Assembly (NCBI GenBank): GCA_026874595.1
Contig: CM049309.1
Location: 45,476,079 to 45,540,078, forward strand
Direction: 5' to 3'
Source: Sipunculus nudus
Lineage: Eukaryota; Annelida; Sipuncula; Golfingiida; Sipunculidae
DNA: 64,000 nucleotides
Under the pieces are notes generated by a model. That model was not told where the DNA came from. It saw nothing but the letters and a program-made list of their open reading frames with translations, and did not search any database. The first letter of the stretch is position 1. Each line of letters opens with the position of its first letter. Shown in pieces: positions 61,957 through 64,000 of the stretch. A program made the translations under genes and the position numbers.

Positions 61957-63197
61957 CAAATATATACAAGATACACACACGATGACATTACATAAATTAC
62001 ACAGACCCCCTCAAAGTGATGAAAAAGATCAAGGTGTGTACATGCTTTAAGGATACTGTAGAGACAGTTCTCACACTGTATCGAGTTCATACACTGAACA
62101 TAAAACGTCTGCGGCCAGGCATCCACAAGGAGTCCTCGGCCCCAGATAAATAACCATGGTATATTTGTAACTGCTAGACAGTACATGAACTCCTTCATAA
62201 TCAGTAATTATGGGATATTTCAAGATAAAATAGTGAAAAAAATACGCAAAAGGAGCGTTTATTTAAAACCTATCACTTAGCCGTTTCATATGTTTTAATT
62301 AGGCTCGTATGGTCATTTATAAAATTCTGTGGATAAGTTAACTCCGATCATCTCTTAAATCTGCTTAGAGGCACAGGATAATATGATAGTAATCTAAACA
62401 CCTCCAGCAGGTAAAGTGTCTCATGTGAGACATCTTGAAGGTAAAGGAAAGCACACCTGAAGAAAAATAGATTGTGGTTGTCTTCTTCGGTTTGCCGTTG
62501 CCGCAGGACAACTGGAAGGCTGATCTTTACGTGGTCAGCTATAATCCCGGAATTTCGTATAAGGCGTTTTAGCTGGAAGAAGATCACAACACACCGAAGT
62601 TGTTACTGCTTAACATAGTAAAGGTCAGGATTATGATAACGGCTGATTTAAAGCTGTGATTAAGACACGTGGACACGTTTGGCAGCAACAAGTCAACGTA
62701 ATTTAAAAAAGAAATCTCATTTGTTATGTTACAACTGATAAATTTCTTAAAGAAAAACTTTCCCTTCCTATAAAATCCATAACTTTTTCGGTGGTTGATC
62801 AAGAGCATTTTGTTTCGTGCTAAAACTCAAATAATTCTGATTTTCAATATTATTAGAAATTGAAAAATAAATAATATGGGTGAAATGTATTTGAAAGTAT
62901 ATCTACATCAATCATGCACTTCACCCGCGAAGCCCCTCTAGTCATAATCTCGAATTTAAACCCAGGCATCCTTTCATTCTCGATAATTTGTATTTTCGTT
63001 TTTCTCTGCATTACCTGTTTTATCACCTAAATGAGATTAAATACCATTGTCTTATTTTGCAATCATTATAATAGTACCTTATATATAAAATTAAATTTGA
63101 TTTACCTGAAATAAAAGGCAATTTTCGATATAAGTCGCTGTTTTTCGTGTTCCCTCAGCTCGCTCGACCGCCAGATCTGTTGCAAAAGTCACTCTGC
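9792..63197 (-). CDS. Adhesion GPCR, SEA?/Ig-Ig/HormR-like/GAIN/GPS/7TM, 25 exons, 5' end outside window
   Basis: Spliced minus-strand gene; exons listed separately. The joined exons encode 1,151 residues (numbered from the first whole codon here) and end at TAA 9792-9794. Order: possible SEA-like region 1-119, Ig1 about 121-221 (C144, W156, C203), Ig2 about 222-316 (C245, W259, C297), Cys-rich HormR-like 318-353, GAIN about 354-695, GPS 657-696, TM1 716-740, TM2 749-768, TM3 779-803, TM4 817-839, TM5 857-873, TM6 887-905, TM7 911-934, tail 935-1151. Family knowledge: adhesion GPCRs are surface receptors whose GAIN domain normally self-cleaves at the GPS; the Ig plus GAIN plan resembles vertebrate ADGRF5. 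Odd points: GPS triad His-Phe-Ala, no canonical tethered agonist, TM7 without the usual N-x-LQG. No start codon, signal peptide or promoter is in the window. Very confident it is an adhesion GPCR; subfamily is inference. Confidence 0.93.
10500..10640. repeat. TA/TG microsatellite cluster in an intron
   Basis: Mixed (ta), (gtgt) and tgtg tracts just upstream of the last exon on the minus strand. Low complexity; no function seen. Confidence 0.7.
10845..10884 (-). CDS. Adhesion GPCR exon 24 (helix 8 region)
   Basis: Acceptor CAATTGCAG, donor AGAG/GTATGA; 40 nt, phase 0 to 1. Residues 938-950 AELRGDESVASFR, a short charged segment directly after TM7, consistent with the membrane-proximal cytoplasmic helix. 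Confidence 0.83.
11381..11442. repeat. (TA)n microsatellite
   Basis: About 31 uninterrupted TA dinucleotides within the intron between exons 24 and 23. Confidence 0.95.
13407..13470. repeat. (GT)n(GA)n compound microsatellite
   Basis: A GT tract directly followed by about 20 GA units, 219 bp from TM7 exon 23 (on its downstream, higher-numbered side). Confidence 0.9.
13689..13730 (-). CDS. Adhesion GPCR exon 23 (42-nt, TM7)
   Basis: Acceptor ATCTTTTCAG, donor CGACCG/GTGAGC; 42 nt, phase 0 to 0. Residues 924-937 LLGFSLSNFFLHRP. With exon 22 it completes TM7; '-LLGFSLSNF' stands where other adhesion GPCRs have 'N-x-LQGFFIF'. Being in phase, its skipping would keep the frame but remove half of TM7. 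Confidence 0.82.
14889..15182 (-). repeat. tRNA-derived SINE, family A, copy 2
   Basis: Minus strand: diverged head ending GGGAGATCGTGAGTTCGAATCTC (B box GTTCGAATC), CCGAGGCGGTGAGATTTTTC and the same middle as copies 1 and 4. Lacks the hairpin and A-rich tail, so it is 3'-truncated. Confidence 0.8.
15592..15718 (-). CDS. Adhesion GPCR exon 22 (TM6, ECL3, start of TM7)
   Basis: Acceptor TTCCTTTCAG, donor TTG/GTAAGT; 127 nt, phase 2 to 0. Residues 882-923: VIVTRLSLQMSLLSAWCASG, LLALNLNHP, then SFYLAFGSMDILL. SAWCASGLLA aligns with 'LTWVFGLLA', so W897 corresponds to the TM6 toggle Trp. ECL3 is very short. Confidence 0.93.
16346..16374 (-). CDS. Adhesion GPCR exon 21 (29-nt microexon, ICL3)
   Basis: Exon 20 leaves in phase 0 and exon 22 enters in phase 2, so a 3n+2 exon must lie between. 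This 29-nt exon (acceptor ATGAATAG after a TTTTAATTTC tract; donor GGAG/GTAGTA) encodes NVKSKVKKR plus a split Arg. A short, strongly basic segment is what an adhesion GPCR third intracellular loop, the G-protein contact, should look like. Skipping it would shift the frame in TM6. Confidence 0.72.
16680..16990 (+). repeat. Dispersed repeat 'cctccgcc' family, copy 2
   Basis: Starts tctccgccaggagggtagac and carries gaatcgattagatttcggtg, ggatctggcacatga and aatatgggccgaataagtga, matching 49855-50235 and 540-860. Confidence 0.8.
17560..17839 (-). repeat. tRNA-derived SINE, family B
   Basis: Minus strand: GGCGTAATGGTTAGGGCGAG (A box) and GGTTGTGGGTTCGCGTC (B box) with near-tRNA spacing, then about 200 bp of non-tRNA body. 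It cannot be a working tRNA gene because the arms do not pair into a full cloverleaf. Confidence 0.78.
18325..18425 (-). repeat. tRNA-like SINE fragment, family C
   Basis: Minus strand: TAGCAAAGCGGTTGGAACGC and GGGTTCGAATCCTGGAT. The A-box-like and B-box-like blocks are too close for a tRNA, so this is a decayed SINE head. Confidence 0.6.
18520..18586 (-). CDS. Adhesion GPCR exon 20 (ECL2 Cys-Trp and TM5)
   Basis: Acceptor TTATGACAG, donor CATG/GTAAGT; 67 nt, phase 2 to 0. Residues 850-871: CWIHWSSWQMFVLIITISL then VIM. The C-W pair (850-851) is the conserved ECL2 motif; the rest is TM5. Confidence 0.93.
19255..19465. repeat. Cluster of 'ATATTGTAATAA' repeats
   Basis: At least seven copies of (c/g)ccatattgtaata(a) or one-base variants spaced irregularly 18-50 bp apart in about 210 bp, separated by unlike sequence. 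Not a standard tandem array. Confidence 0.8.
20970..23410. repeat. Compound satellite block in an intron (units of about 145 bp and about 330 bp)
   Basis: Core 21240-22090: six units of about 145 bp, each with TTGACCTTGAAGAT...GGTCAAGGTCAC and CCAAATTTGAG. Flank 22128-23410: four units of 300-340 bp, each starting catggtgatcaatgca and carrying acctaatttcaggtttccaa and gcgccac. One diverged flank-type unit also lies at 20970-21130, so the 145-bp core is bracketed by the longer unit. Ends gacggacggacgg...tatagctcagatgac. Confidence 0.88.
23763..23838 (-). CDS. Adhesion GPCR exon 19 (TM4 and ECL2)
   Basis: Acceptor GTATATTTCAG, donor CCTT/GTGAGT; 76 nt, phase 1 to 2. Residues 825-848: LSTAPVVLATVLVVLRPSYP then TTLT. 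With exon 18 it gives CWGLSTAPVV, the family's 'GWG.P' TM4 signature, followed by the 'Y...' stretch before the ECL2 Cys-Trp. Confidence 0.94.
24371..24511. repeat. Two-copy tandem duplication, 67 bp, ending in poly-C
   Basis: ccatttttcctgaataaagt through gagagttcacga plus a C run occurs twice in a row with no visible substitution except C-run length (16 vs about 20). A recent duplication. Confidence 0.92.
24831..25293. mobile_element. MITE family M1, copy 2, adjacent to TM3 exon
   Basis: Left end TTAAAGGTGCATATTCACC, right end (reverse complement) TTAAAGGGGCCCAATCACC. Internal sequence cagcctgtg-gcggtgat and tttataaaggtcag matches 55050-55158. It ends 33 bp from the exon 18 donor side. Confidence 0.72.
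25326..25470 (-). CDS. Adhesion GPCR exon 18 (TM3 and start of TM4)
   Basis: Acceptor TTTCGTTGCAG, donor TGGG/GTGAGT; 145 nt, phase 0 to 1. Residues 776-823: LLCQGTQLVAMHMHVMAF, TQLLEAIQLCMW, then GWWKYVLLCW. C778 is the TM3 Cys that normally pairs with ECL2. The usual 'F.WM..EG' of TM3 is altered to 'FVTQLLEA', keeping only the Glu. W823 is the TM4 Trp. A MITE ends about 33 bp from the donor. Confidence 0.93.
26397..26499 (-). CDS. Adhesion GPCR exon 17 (ICL1 and TM2)
   Basis: Acceptor AAACTTACAG, donor CTTG/GTGAGT; 103 nt, phase 2 to 0. Residues 742-775: DVKTDNRVLHLNFCFAMIVI then NALFLSTLQTD. Matches TM2 of the family (N-x-x-x-x-L-x-L-N/S...NALFL). Confidence 0.94.
26714..26820 (-). CDS. 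Adhesion GPCR exon 16 (TM1)
   Basis: Acceptor GTTGTTTCAG, donor TGCGG/GTTGGT; 107 nt, phase 0 to 2. Residues 706-740. GDSLELPPV is the short juxtamembrane stalk, followed by TM1 PLITYIGCITAVCGFTFLTM. 'ITYIGC' closely matches the 'ITYVGC' start of TM1 in adhesion GPCRs. Three consecutive Cys (738-740) end the helix. Confidence 0.95.
27389..28281. mobile_element. 'GGGGCGGAT' foldback element M3, copy with nested MITE
   Basis: Left end CAGGGGCGGAATTAGGGGGG, right end (reverse complement) AAGGGGCGGATACGAAATTT. Interior shares cctacgtctgcatacaagag with cttctgcatacgagag in the 36750 copy. The M2 element at 27739-28061 lies inside it. Confidence 0.65.
27739..28061. mobile_element. MITE family M2, copy 1 (nested)
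   Basis: Left TAAAGGGGTGTTTCCATGTA, right (reverse complement) AAAGGTGTGTTTCCATGTGC, each followed by CGCGTATATGCG. The right arm is duplicated. Flanking TA fits a TA target duplication. Confidence 0.8.
28560..29440. mobile_element. MITE family M2, copy 2, inverted and interrupted
   Basis: 29230-29440 is a diverged reverse complement of 27840-27965 (atcgctcctgtggcgat, gttcacgca, gtacagtggat, gcaggtctt). The other end is near 28566 (tacgcgtgtatgcgtatatgcg). About 570 bp between 28618 and 29190 (attt repeats, gggaaaaccaatcagtttaa) look like a later insertion. Confidence 0.65.
29925..30040 (-). repeat. tRNA-derived SINE head, family D
   Basis: Minus strand: GTCGAGTGGTAAAACGC and CGACCCGGGTTCCATCCCCGG resemble A and B boxes. 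It sits about 80 bp beyond the GPS exon's 3' splice-donor end. Confidence 0.6.
30120..30246 (-). CDS. Adhesion GPCR exon 15 (second half of GPS; cleavage triad His-Phe-Ala)
   Basis: Acceptor TTATTTTCAG; 127 nt, phase 2 to 0. Residues 664-705. GGAWLSVGCET (W670, C675), then TCRCDRSGHFALL (C687, C689, H694, F695, A696). In cleaved receptors H-L/F is followed by Thr or Ser; here codon GCA encodes Ala. The following LLSAKELPP lacks the Phe and Met/Leu spacing of known tethered agonists. The donor is weak: CCACCT/GTGGTC or, one codon later, GTG/GTCTGT. Confidence 0.93.
30575..30621 (-). CDS. Adhesion GPCR exon 14 (first half of GPS)
   Basis: Acceptor GTTCTTACAG, donor TTCAC/GTACGT; 47 nt, phase 0 to 2. 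Residues 648-662 RTDVSNASRCVRWNF. RCVRWNFT is the first GPS block (C657, W660), usually C-x-x/F-W-D/N-F. Two sequons (NAS, NFT) are present. Confidence 0.93.
30980..31229 (-). CDS. Adhesion GPCR exon 13 (GAIN subdomain B, before GPS)
   Basis: Donor TTCAC/GTAGGT; acceptor GGTATAG chosen because it gives phase 2, matching exon 12; 250 nt, ends in phase 0. Residues 565-647. Core: ELNSPITMVYATISDKD, then VETLIDLTIPHLKT, the familiar 'NS.v....i......l....ltl.H' stretch that leads into GPS. The frame stays open upstream to another acceptor at about 31314, but that choice breaks the phase. The acceptor tract is poor in pyrimidines. Confidence 0.88.
32050..32411. mobile_element. MITE family M5
   Basis: Left GCTTTCACATGGAAATCC then AAAGCGTTTTTAAAACG; right (reverse complement) CTTTCACAAGCAAACG then TTTTCAAAACG. 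Internal aaaacgttttgg palindromes and further aaacgttt motifs. About 360 bp, no coding capacity. Lies 60 bp from GAIN exon 12. Confidence 0.75.
32471..32543 (-). CDS. Adhesion GPCR exon 12 (GAIN subdomain B)
   Basis: Acceptor TCTTTGACAG, donor ATCAG/GTCTGT; 73 nt, phase 1 to 2. Residues 541-563 include LTLHLMETS and LHLLLPSDTI; the 'LLLP' strand matches the conserved I/V-x-L-P of GAIN. A second open frame would give a Ser/Asp-rich peptide (SSDSSSDG...), but its phases do not join to the neighbours, so I prefer this frame. Confidence 0.75.
32665..32834. repeat. (ATT)n and (TA)n microsatellites
   Basis: attattatt run at about 32666-32691 and a (ta) run at 32785-32826. Confidence 0.9.
34197..34249. 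repeat. (TA)n microsatellite
   Basis: About 26 TA units in the intron between exons 11 and 12. Confidence 0.95.
34855..35165. repeat. Two-copy tandem duplication, about 156 bp
   Basis: acttcggaac...gggcatgcagctaaag...ggtattatattaaaaatatt...gacaaataaatag occurs twice with period about 156 bp and modest divergence. It lies just upstream of the Harbinger-like exon. Confidence 0.88.
35315..35477 (+). pseudogene. Degenerate PIF/Harbinger-type (HARBI1-like) transposase N-terminal exon
   Basis: Plus strand. After an acceptor-like tctatcttgcacag the frame reads LDIEEFRATLRMPPDVYYLL, then ITKKNTNFRRPI, a TAA stop at 35432-35434, then EGERLALTLRYLVLG and a strong donor-like G/GTATGT. The order 'F....RM....Y..LL..I.P.I...TN.R..I....RLALTLRYL..G' is the N-terminal block of Harbinger nucleases as I recall it. 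No DDE-catalytic part was found downstream, so this is a dead fragment inside the receptor's intron. Confidence 0.72.
36470..36630. repeat. Dispersed repeat with copy at 2880-2990
   Basis: gccaggcgacgttggcatagcaacgagcta...aacaacacatggaacatccc is repeated near 2885. The adjacent ccaagatggccgcca recurs inverted at 37292-37310 and directly at 36300, suggesting a larger foldback unit. Confidence 0.7.
36750..37063. mobile_element. 'GGGGCGGAT' foldback element M3, copy 2
   Basis: Left CAGGGGCGGACCAAAAAATC, right (reverse complement) CAGGGGTGGACACAGTAG. Interior has C-rich tracts and ttctgcatacgagagttgta, shared with the 27389 copy. Confidence 0.62.
37890..38061 (-). CDS. Adhesion GPCR exon 11 (GAIN subdomain B strands)
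   Basis: Acceptor AAATATAG, donor GGAG/GTAGGA; 172 nt, phase 0 to 1. Residues 483-539: MNFRPDNCGMLLIKSATF, then HAGNLTNGTYSI (two overlapping N-glycosylation sequons) and CHVTVTVNKMPEG. Alternating strand-like segments fit the beta-sandwich half of GAIN. Confidence 0.9.
38394..38419 (-). CDS. Adhesion GPCR exon 10 (tentative 26-nt microexon)
   Basis: Exon 9 leaves in phase 1, but exon 11 can only be read in phase 0, so a 3n+2 exon is needed between them. The best candidate has a pyrimidine-rich acceptor ATTATTGTCTAG and donor GCAG/GTTTCT; it adds KSCTWHVQ after a split Val codon, giving a Trp and a Cys before the first GAIN-B strand. Placement rests on signals and phase only; the donor is mediocre. 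Confidence 0.45.
39972..40182. mobile_element. 'GGGGCGGAT' foldback element, short copy
   Basis: gcggatccagaggggggg at the left, cccccccc...ctggatccgcccctg at the right, with two internal acctttttta-type direct repeats. Matches 4830-4986. Confidence 0.65.
40267..40366 (-). CDS. Adhesion GPCR exon 9 (GAIN subdomain A, last helix)
   Basis: Acceptor TTTGTTACAG, donor CTTTG/GTAGGT; 100 nt, phase 0 to 1. Residues 441-473, including LHILRVLEKLGMSWRGRI. Helical with the 'L..LE.L' spacing seen before the beta-sandwich part of GAIN. The other two frames are closed. Confidence 0.85.
40615..46135. repeat. Large inverted-repeat (foldback) element, about 5.5 kb
   Basis: Arms about 40615-41300 and 45455-46135 are inverted copies. 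Paired blocks: gatcatatttcaaaacaaat / atatgttttgaaatatgatc; cttgaaatcgg / ctcgatttcaag; atcatcagtttgatgagcca / ggttcatcaaattgatgatt; ttcgactgaaatgaagttac / gtaacttcatttcagttgaa. Each arm begins with a C or G homopolymer at its outer end. The AT-rich spacer shows no protein domain; a SINE was inserted at 42799. Confidence 0.82.
42799..43164 (+). repeat. tRNA-derived SINE, family A, copy 3, with 12-bp TSD
   Basis: Plus strand: head GGCTTCTGTGGCTTCAGGGG, body, hairpin tail GGCGGTTACCTCCACC and A-rich 3' end. The perfect 12-bp duplication aatatggattaa (42787-42798 and 43165-43176) marks the insertion. Confidence 0.92.
46311..46348. repeat. (TA)n microsatellite
   Basis: About 19 TA units; the preceding 60 bp is also TA-rich but interrupted. 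Confidence 0.9.
47019..47420 (-). repeat. tRNA-derived SINE, family A, copy 4, with 18-bp TSD
   Basis: Minus strand: GGCTTCTGTGGCTCAGGGGT head (A box), GTGAGTTCGAATCTCAGCCG (B box), body, TGGAGGCGGTTACCTCCA hairpin, A-rich tail (T run at 47016-47040). Perfect 18-bp target duplication gtgactgacagctacatt at 47001-47018 and 47421-47438. The least decayed copy. Confidence 0.95.
47487..47541. repeat. poly-C and (CT)n microsatellite
   Basis: C run followed by about 21 CT units. Confidence 0.92.
47714..47767. repeat. (TA)n microsatellite
   Basis: About 26 TA units. Confidence 0.92.
48411..48765. mobile_element. MITE family M6 (TACGTA-rich), 355 bp
   Basis: Left AAAGGGGGTCCCACACCGGG then CCTACGTAGAGTTGCGT; right (reverse complement) AAAGGGGGTTTCACATCGGG then TTTACGTAGAGTTCCGT: about 31 of 37 positions match. 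The interior is dense in cctacg/cgtagg motifs. No frame of interest; the two 100-codon frames here are mirror images produced by the inverted repeat. Confidence 0.88.
49855..50235 (+). repeat. Dispersed repeat 'cctccgcc' family, copy 3
   Basis: Starts cctccgccagaaggtgtgcg, contains ttttggtgtggatccggcac, atgatccgggtcaaggaagg, aatatgggtcgaataagtga. A G run at 49913-49928. Matches the copies near 540 and 16680. Confidence 0.82.
51000..51350. other. GC-richer interval, unrecognised
   Basis: Unlike its AT-rich surroundings it is rich in CG dinucleotides and in atcgg/ccgat motifs (ccgattgtttat, gtaatcggcaatta, ttaatcggcagcaatc). The 114-codon plus-strand frame (50900-51244) shows no domain. A degenerate element is the likeliest explanation. 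Confidence 0.4.
51646..51835. repeat. Short direct repeats that turn into their inverted form
   Basis: Four units of about 21 bp, atttatgtcaa(a/t)(t/c)tcctcat(g), are followed by three units of ggaaaattcctctg(g/a)at. The two unit types are partly inverse complements (gaggaaaatt vs tttcctca). Confidence 0.82.
52074..52139 (-). CDS. Adhesion GPCR exon 8 (GAIN subdomain A)
   Basis: Acceptor TTATTTTCAG, donor GAAAA/GTGAGT; 66 nt, phase 0 to 0. Residues 419-440: MMNLTDFIIASSLAITTEER, with sequon NLT. Continues the GAIN-A helices. Because it is a multiple of three, skipping would keep the frame. The next downstream intron is 11.7 kb. Confidence 0.85.
52758..52952 (-). CDS. Adhesion GPCR exon 7 (GAIN subdomain A helices)
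   Basis: Acceptor GTTTCAG, donor CAAG/GTATGA; 195 nt, phase 0 to 0. Residues 354-418 are helical: LLEKLEFFVELVQDMIP, then GDLKLMSEILVDIQDYQDRF. The 'L..L......GDL..M..IL..I' pattern is typical of the all-helical first half of GAIN domains. A one-codon-set alternative acceptor inside CTGCAG cannot be excluded. Confidence 0.93.
53464..53505. repeat. (TA)n microsatellite
   Basis: About 20 TA units 250 bp from the HormR-like exon, inside the following intron. Confidence 0.92.
53759..53868 (-). CDS. Adhesion GPCR exon 6 (Cys/Trp-rich, HormR-like)
   Basis: Acceptor CCACTAG, donor GGCG/GTGAGT; 110 nt, phase 1 to 0. Residues 318-353 carry four Cys (323, 325, 332, 342) and Trp 334 in the order KCLCFEE...HCQWDRP...SQCTT. 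Hormone-receptor motifs sit in this place, before GAIN, in many adhesion GPCRs and have spaced Cys and Trp residues. Only part of the usual pattern is visible, so 'HormR-like' is deliberate. Confidence 0.87.
53869..60064. other. Intron between exons 5 and 6 (6.2 kb)
   Basis: AT-rich. Contains an M1-type fragment at 55050-55158 (tttataaaggtcag-taggtgattgggcc-ctttaa), a cgtatcgtatcgtatc-rich patch at 57450-57560, a G run at 57167-57181 and a dispersed repeat at 59580-59960. I saw no further exon, though another phase 1-to-1 Ig exon could be hidden. Confidence 0.6.
59583..59960 (+). repeat. Dispersed repeat, 'cctccaccgaggaagttatg' type
   Basis: cctccaccgaggaagttatgttttcg, tgtttgtttgtttgcctgg, ttttgggttcatccg, ctggatccaggattttt. 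This order is familiar from dispersed repeats in several marine invertebrate genomes. No coding function is assigned to its 113-codon frame. Confidence 0.65.
60065..60418 (-). CDS. Adhesion GPCR exon 5 (end of Ig1 and complete Ig2)
   Basis: Acceptor TCTTTTCCAG, donor CCCAG/GTAAGA; 354 nt, phase 1 to 1. Begins TFTCVATDG, closing Ig1 (C203). Ig2 has SVICMTRQ (C245), YRWYLGDD (W259), KLTLNHVQES and ATYTCEVEG (C297), ending SVRVAVHP. This is the longest exon with a strong domain signature and shows that the gene is on the minus strand. Confidence 0.95.
60871..61107 (-). CDS. Adhesion GPCR exon 4 (first Ig domain)
   Basis: Acceptor TTTGCAG, donor GAAG/GTTTCA; 237 nt, phase 1 to 1. Encodes most of an immunoglobulin domain: LFALSCETTG (C144), FTWLHNN (W156), then YSALSMYHAHPMDEG just before the domain's second Cys. 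The intron splits the D-x-G-x-Y/F-x-C signature: D and G are here or at the junction, and FTC is in exon 5. Confidence 0.93.
61446..61597 (-). CDS. Adhesion GPCR exon 3 (ectodomain, linker to Ig1)
   Basis: Acceptor ATATTTCAG, donor TTCAG/GTATAG; 152 nt, phase 2 to 1. Residues 70-119. Contains the strand-like KLMLSFRAKQ, the segment KGQADIIIKKFTQRLTSC, and an N-glycosylation sequon NHT just before the Ig domain. SEA domains often have a similar 'F..KG...' hairpin, so I tentatively place the end of a SEA-like unit here. Confidence 0.8.
61660..61737. repeat. (TA)n microsatellite
   Basis: Long TA run with one interruption, about 65 bp upstream (minus strand) of exon 3. Confidence 0.92.
61909..61952. 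repeat. (TA)n microsatellite
   Basis: About 22 TA units in the same intron. Confidence 0.92.
62457..62572 (-). CDS. Adhesion GPCR exon 2 (ectodomain, possible SEA-like)
   Basis: Acceptor TCTTCTTCCAG, donor TTCAG/GTGTGC; 116 nt, phase 0 to 2. Residues 31-68, starting LKRLIRNSGIIADHVKISLP and ending HNLFFF. The amphipathic helix followed by a beta-strand-like VKISLPVVL is compatible with a SEA domain, as in ADGRF receptors, but no diagnostic motif is visible. Phase fits both neighbours. Confidence 0.72.
63106..63197 (-). CDS. Adhesion GPCR exon 1 of window (ectodomain, possible SEA-like)
   Basis: Acceptor TTTTAG and donor CAG/GTAAAT bound 92 nt that enter in phase 1 (two leading bases) and leave in phase 0. 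Encodes residues 1-30, beginning RVTFATDLAVER and ending ENCLLFQ. Only one frame is open. No database domain is recognised by eye; its position before exons 2-3 suggests the start of a SEA-like fold. The exon supplying the first base of the split codon lies upstream of the window. Confidence 0.72.
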
Positions 63198-64000
63198 CTA
63201 AAATAAATGAAATATAAATACTCATGACAGAATAAAACAATATCATAATTTATAACGGCCTGTCTGATTATGTGGAGCTTGTTTCCTGTATTCGATATCT
63301 TAAGATGAATTATTTTTTTATGAATCCTATATAATCATACAACCGTCTATACCCTGATCCTGTGTTCTAGTCAATCCGTTTTGTTTATTGGAAGCAGCCT
63401 TTAATACACAACTTAGTAGGCTTTAAGCCAAAAACATAAAATTTATGGTTCTCAGGCACCGCCCGAGTCAAATTTAACCCCCCGCATCAAACATTTTTAT
63501 TTTGATTTTCATCTTTTCTGAAGATGAAATAATACAATTTTGAGAAGTTTTCATTTGTTATGTAGTGCTTTAACTGTTTTTTTTCCGCTTTTTTCCTGAT
63601 CATATGTGACATTTTATCGAAACATACAAAATAGGAAATAAAAAAAAACAGCCCGCCCGCACTTATTTCTGAAAAACCCACACGGTTTCATTTTGGCCTT
63701 ACAATTATACTAATCACGCCTACCCTGGCACCTAAACAGAGGTGCAAAAACGATGCCGTTAATATACTATCACAACCCCTCTAGACTGCGGATAATATTT
63801 AGATACCACCTAGAGGGATTCACACATACAAAACAAGTAAATGAAACATTAATAGAACGTTAATGCCGTCAATTTAGCGGATGCTAATTTTACCCTTGTA
63901 TATCACATGTCGAAGAGTGTGAAAAATATTCTACTGAAGTGCAGGGAGATTTCCACTGTTGTCATGGTACCCTTTATCGCACGTCATGTGAACGAGAATG
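63198..64000. other. Intron upstream of exon 1 of the window
   Basis: No exon found that ends in the phase needed by the exon at 63106-63197. A minus-strand stretch at the very edge (63925-64000) is open in one frame but has no fitting donor. Confidence 0.5.

Noticed and set aside
62348-62456. Continuation of the exon 2 frame (CAFLYLQDVSHETLYLLEVF)
   Set aside because: The donor CAG/GTGTGC before it gives the phase-2 end required by exon 3; the continuation has no usable donor in phase.
63925-64000. Edge frame with TCDKGYHDNSGN, resembling a sushi/EGF-type segment
   Set aside because: No donor in the phase needed by the exon at 63197, and too short at the window edge to judge.

Overview
The window is eukaryotic. 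It is AT-rich, has no long open frames, is full of dinucleotide microsatellites, tRNA-derived SINEs and terminal-inverted-repeat (TIR) elements, and carries one gene cut into many small GT-AG exons. The repeat style (ACCTTGA/TCAAGGTCA satellites, the 'cctccgcc' dispersed family, G/C homopolymer runs) and the gene type suggest a marine invertebrate, most likely a mollusc. That assignment is inference; nothing here fixes the species.

The only gene I can support lies on the minus strand and covers nearly the whole window. Its upstream end is outside the window (beyond base 64000). I trace 25 coding exons from 63197 down to a TAA stop at 9792. Splice phases agree at every junction, and the joined exons give 1,151 codons plus a stop after a 2-base partial codon. 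In protein order: a region that may be SEA-like (exons 1-3), two immunoglobulin domains (exons 4-5), a Cys/Trp-rich hormone-receptor-like segment (exon 6), a GAIN domain (exons 7-13), a GPS motif (exons 14-15), seven membrane helices (exons 16-23) and a basic, Ser-rich cytoplasmic tail (exons 24-25). This is an adhesion G protein-coupled receptor with the SEA-Ig-GAIN plan of ADGRF5-like receptors. Exon 10 (26 nt) and the third intracellular loop exon (exon 21, 29 nt) are microexons placed by splice signals, phase and composition; exon 10 is the least certain.

The most notable point is at the GPS. The Cys/Trp framework is intact, but the cleavage triad reads His-Phe-Ala, so the Ser/Thr nucleophile is missing. 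The following segment also lacks the usual tethered-agonist residues. The receptor is predicted to be uncleaved and not to work by the standard Stachel mechanism.

Layout: 1-9791 is downstream intergenic sequence with a SINE, copies of dispersed repeats and a MITE. 9792-31229 holds the tail, 7TM, GPS and GAIN-B exons; an intron there contains a compound satellite block (about 20970-23410), and other introns contain SINEs and nested MITEs. 32471-40366 holds GAIN exons, with a degenerate Harbinger-type transposase exon on the opposite strand (35315-35477). 40367-52073 is an 11.7 kb intron holding a large inverted-repeat element, two SINEs with clear target-site duplications and a 355 bp MITE. 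52074-63197 holds the ectodomain exons. 63198-64000 is intron. No prokaryotic features, CRISPR arrays, rRNA genes or intact tRNA genes were seen.
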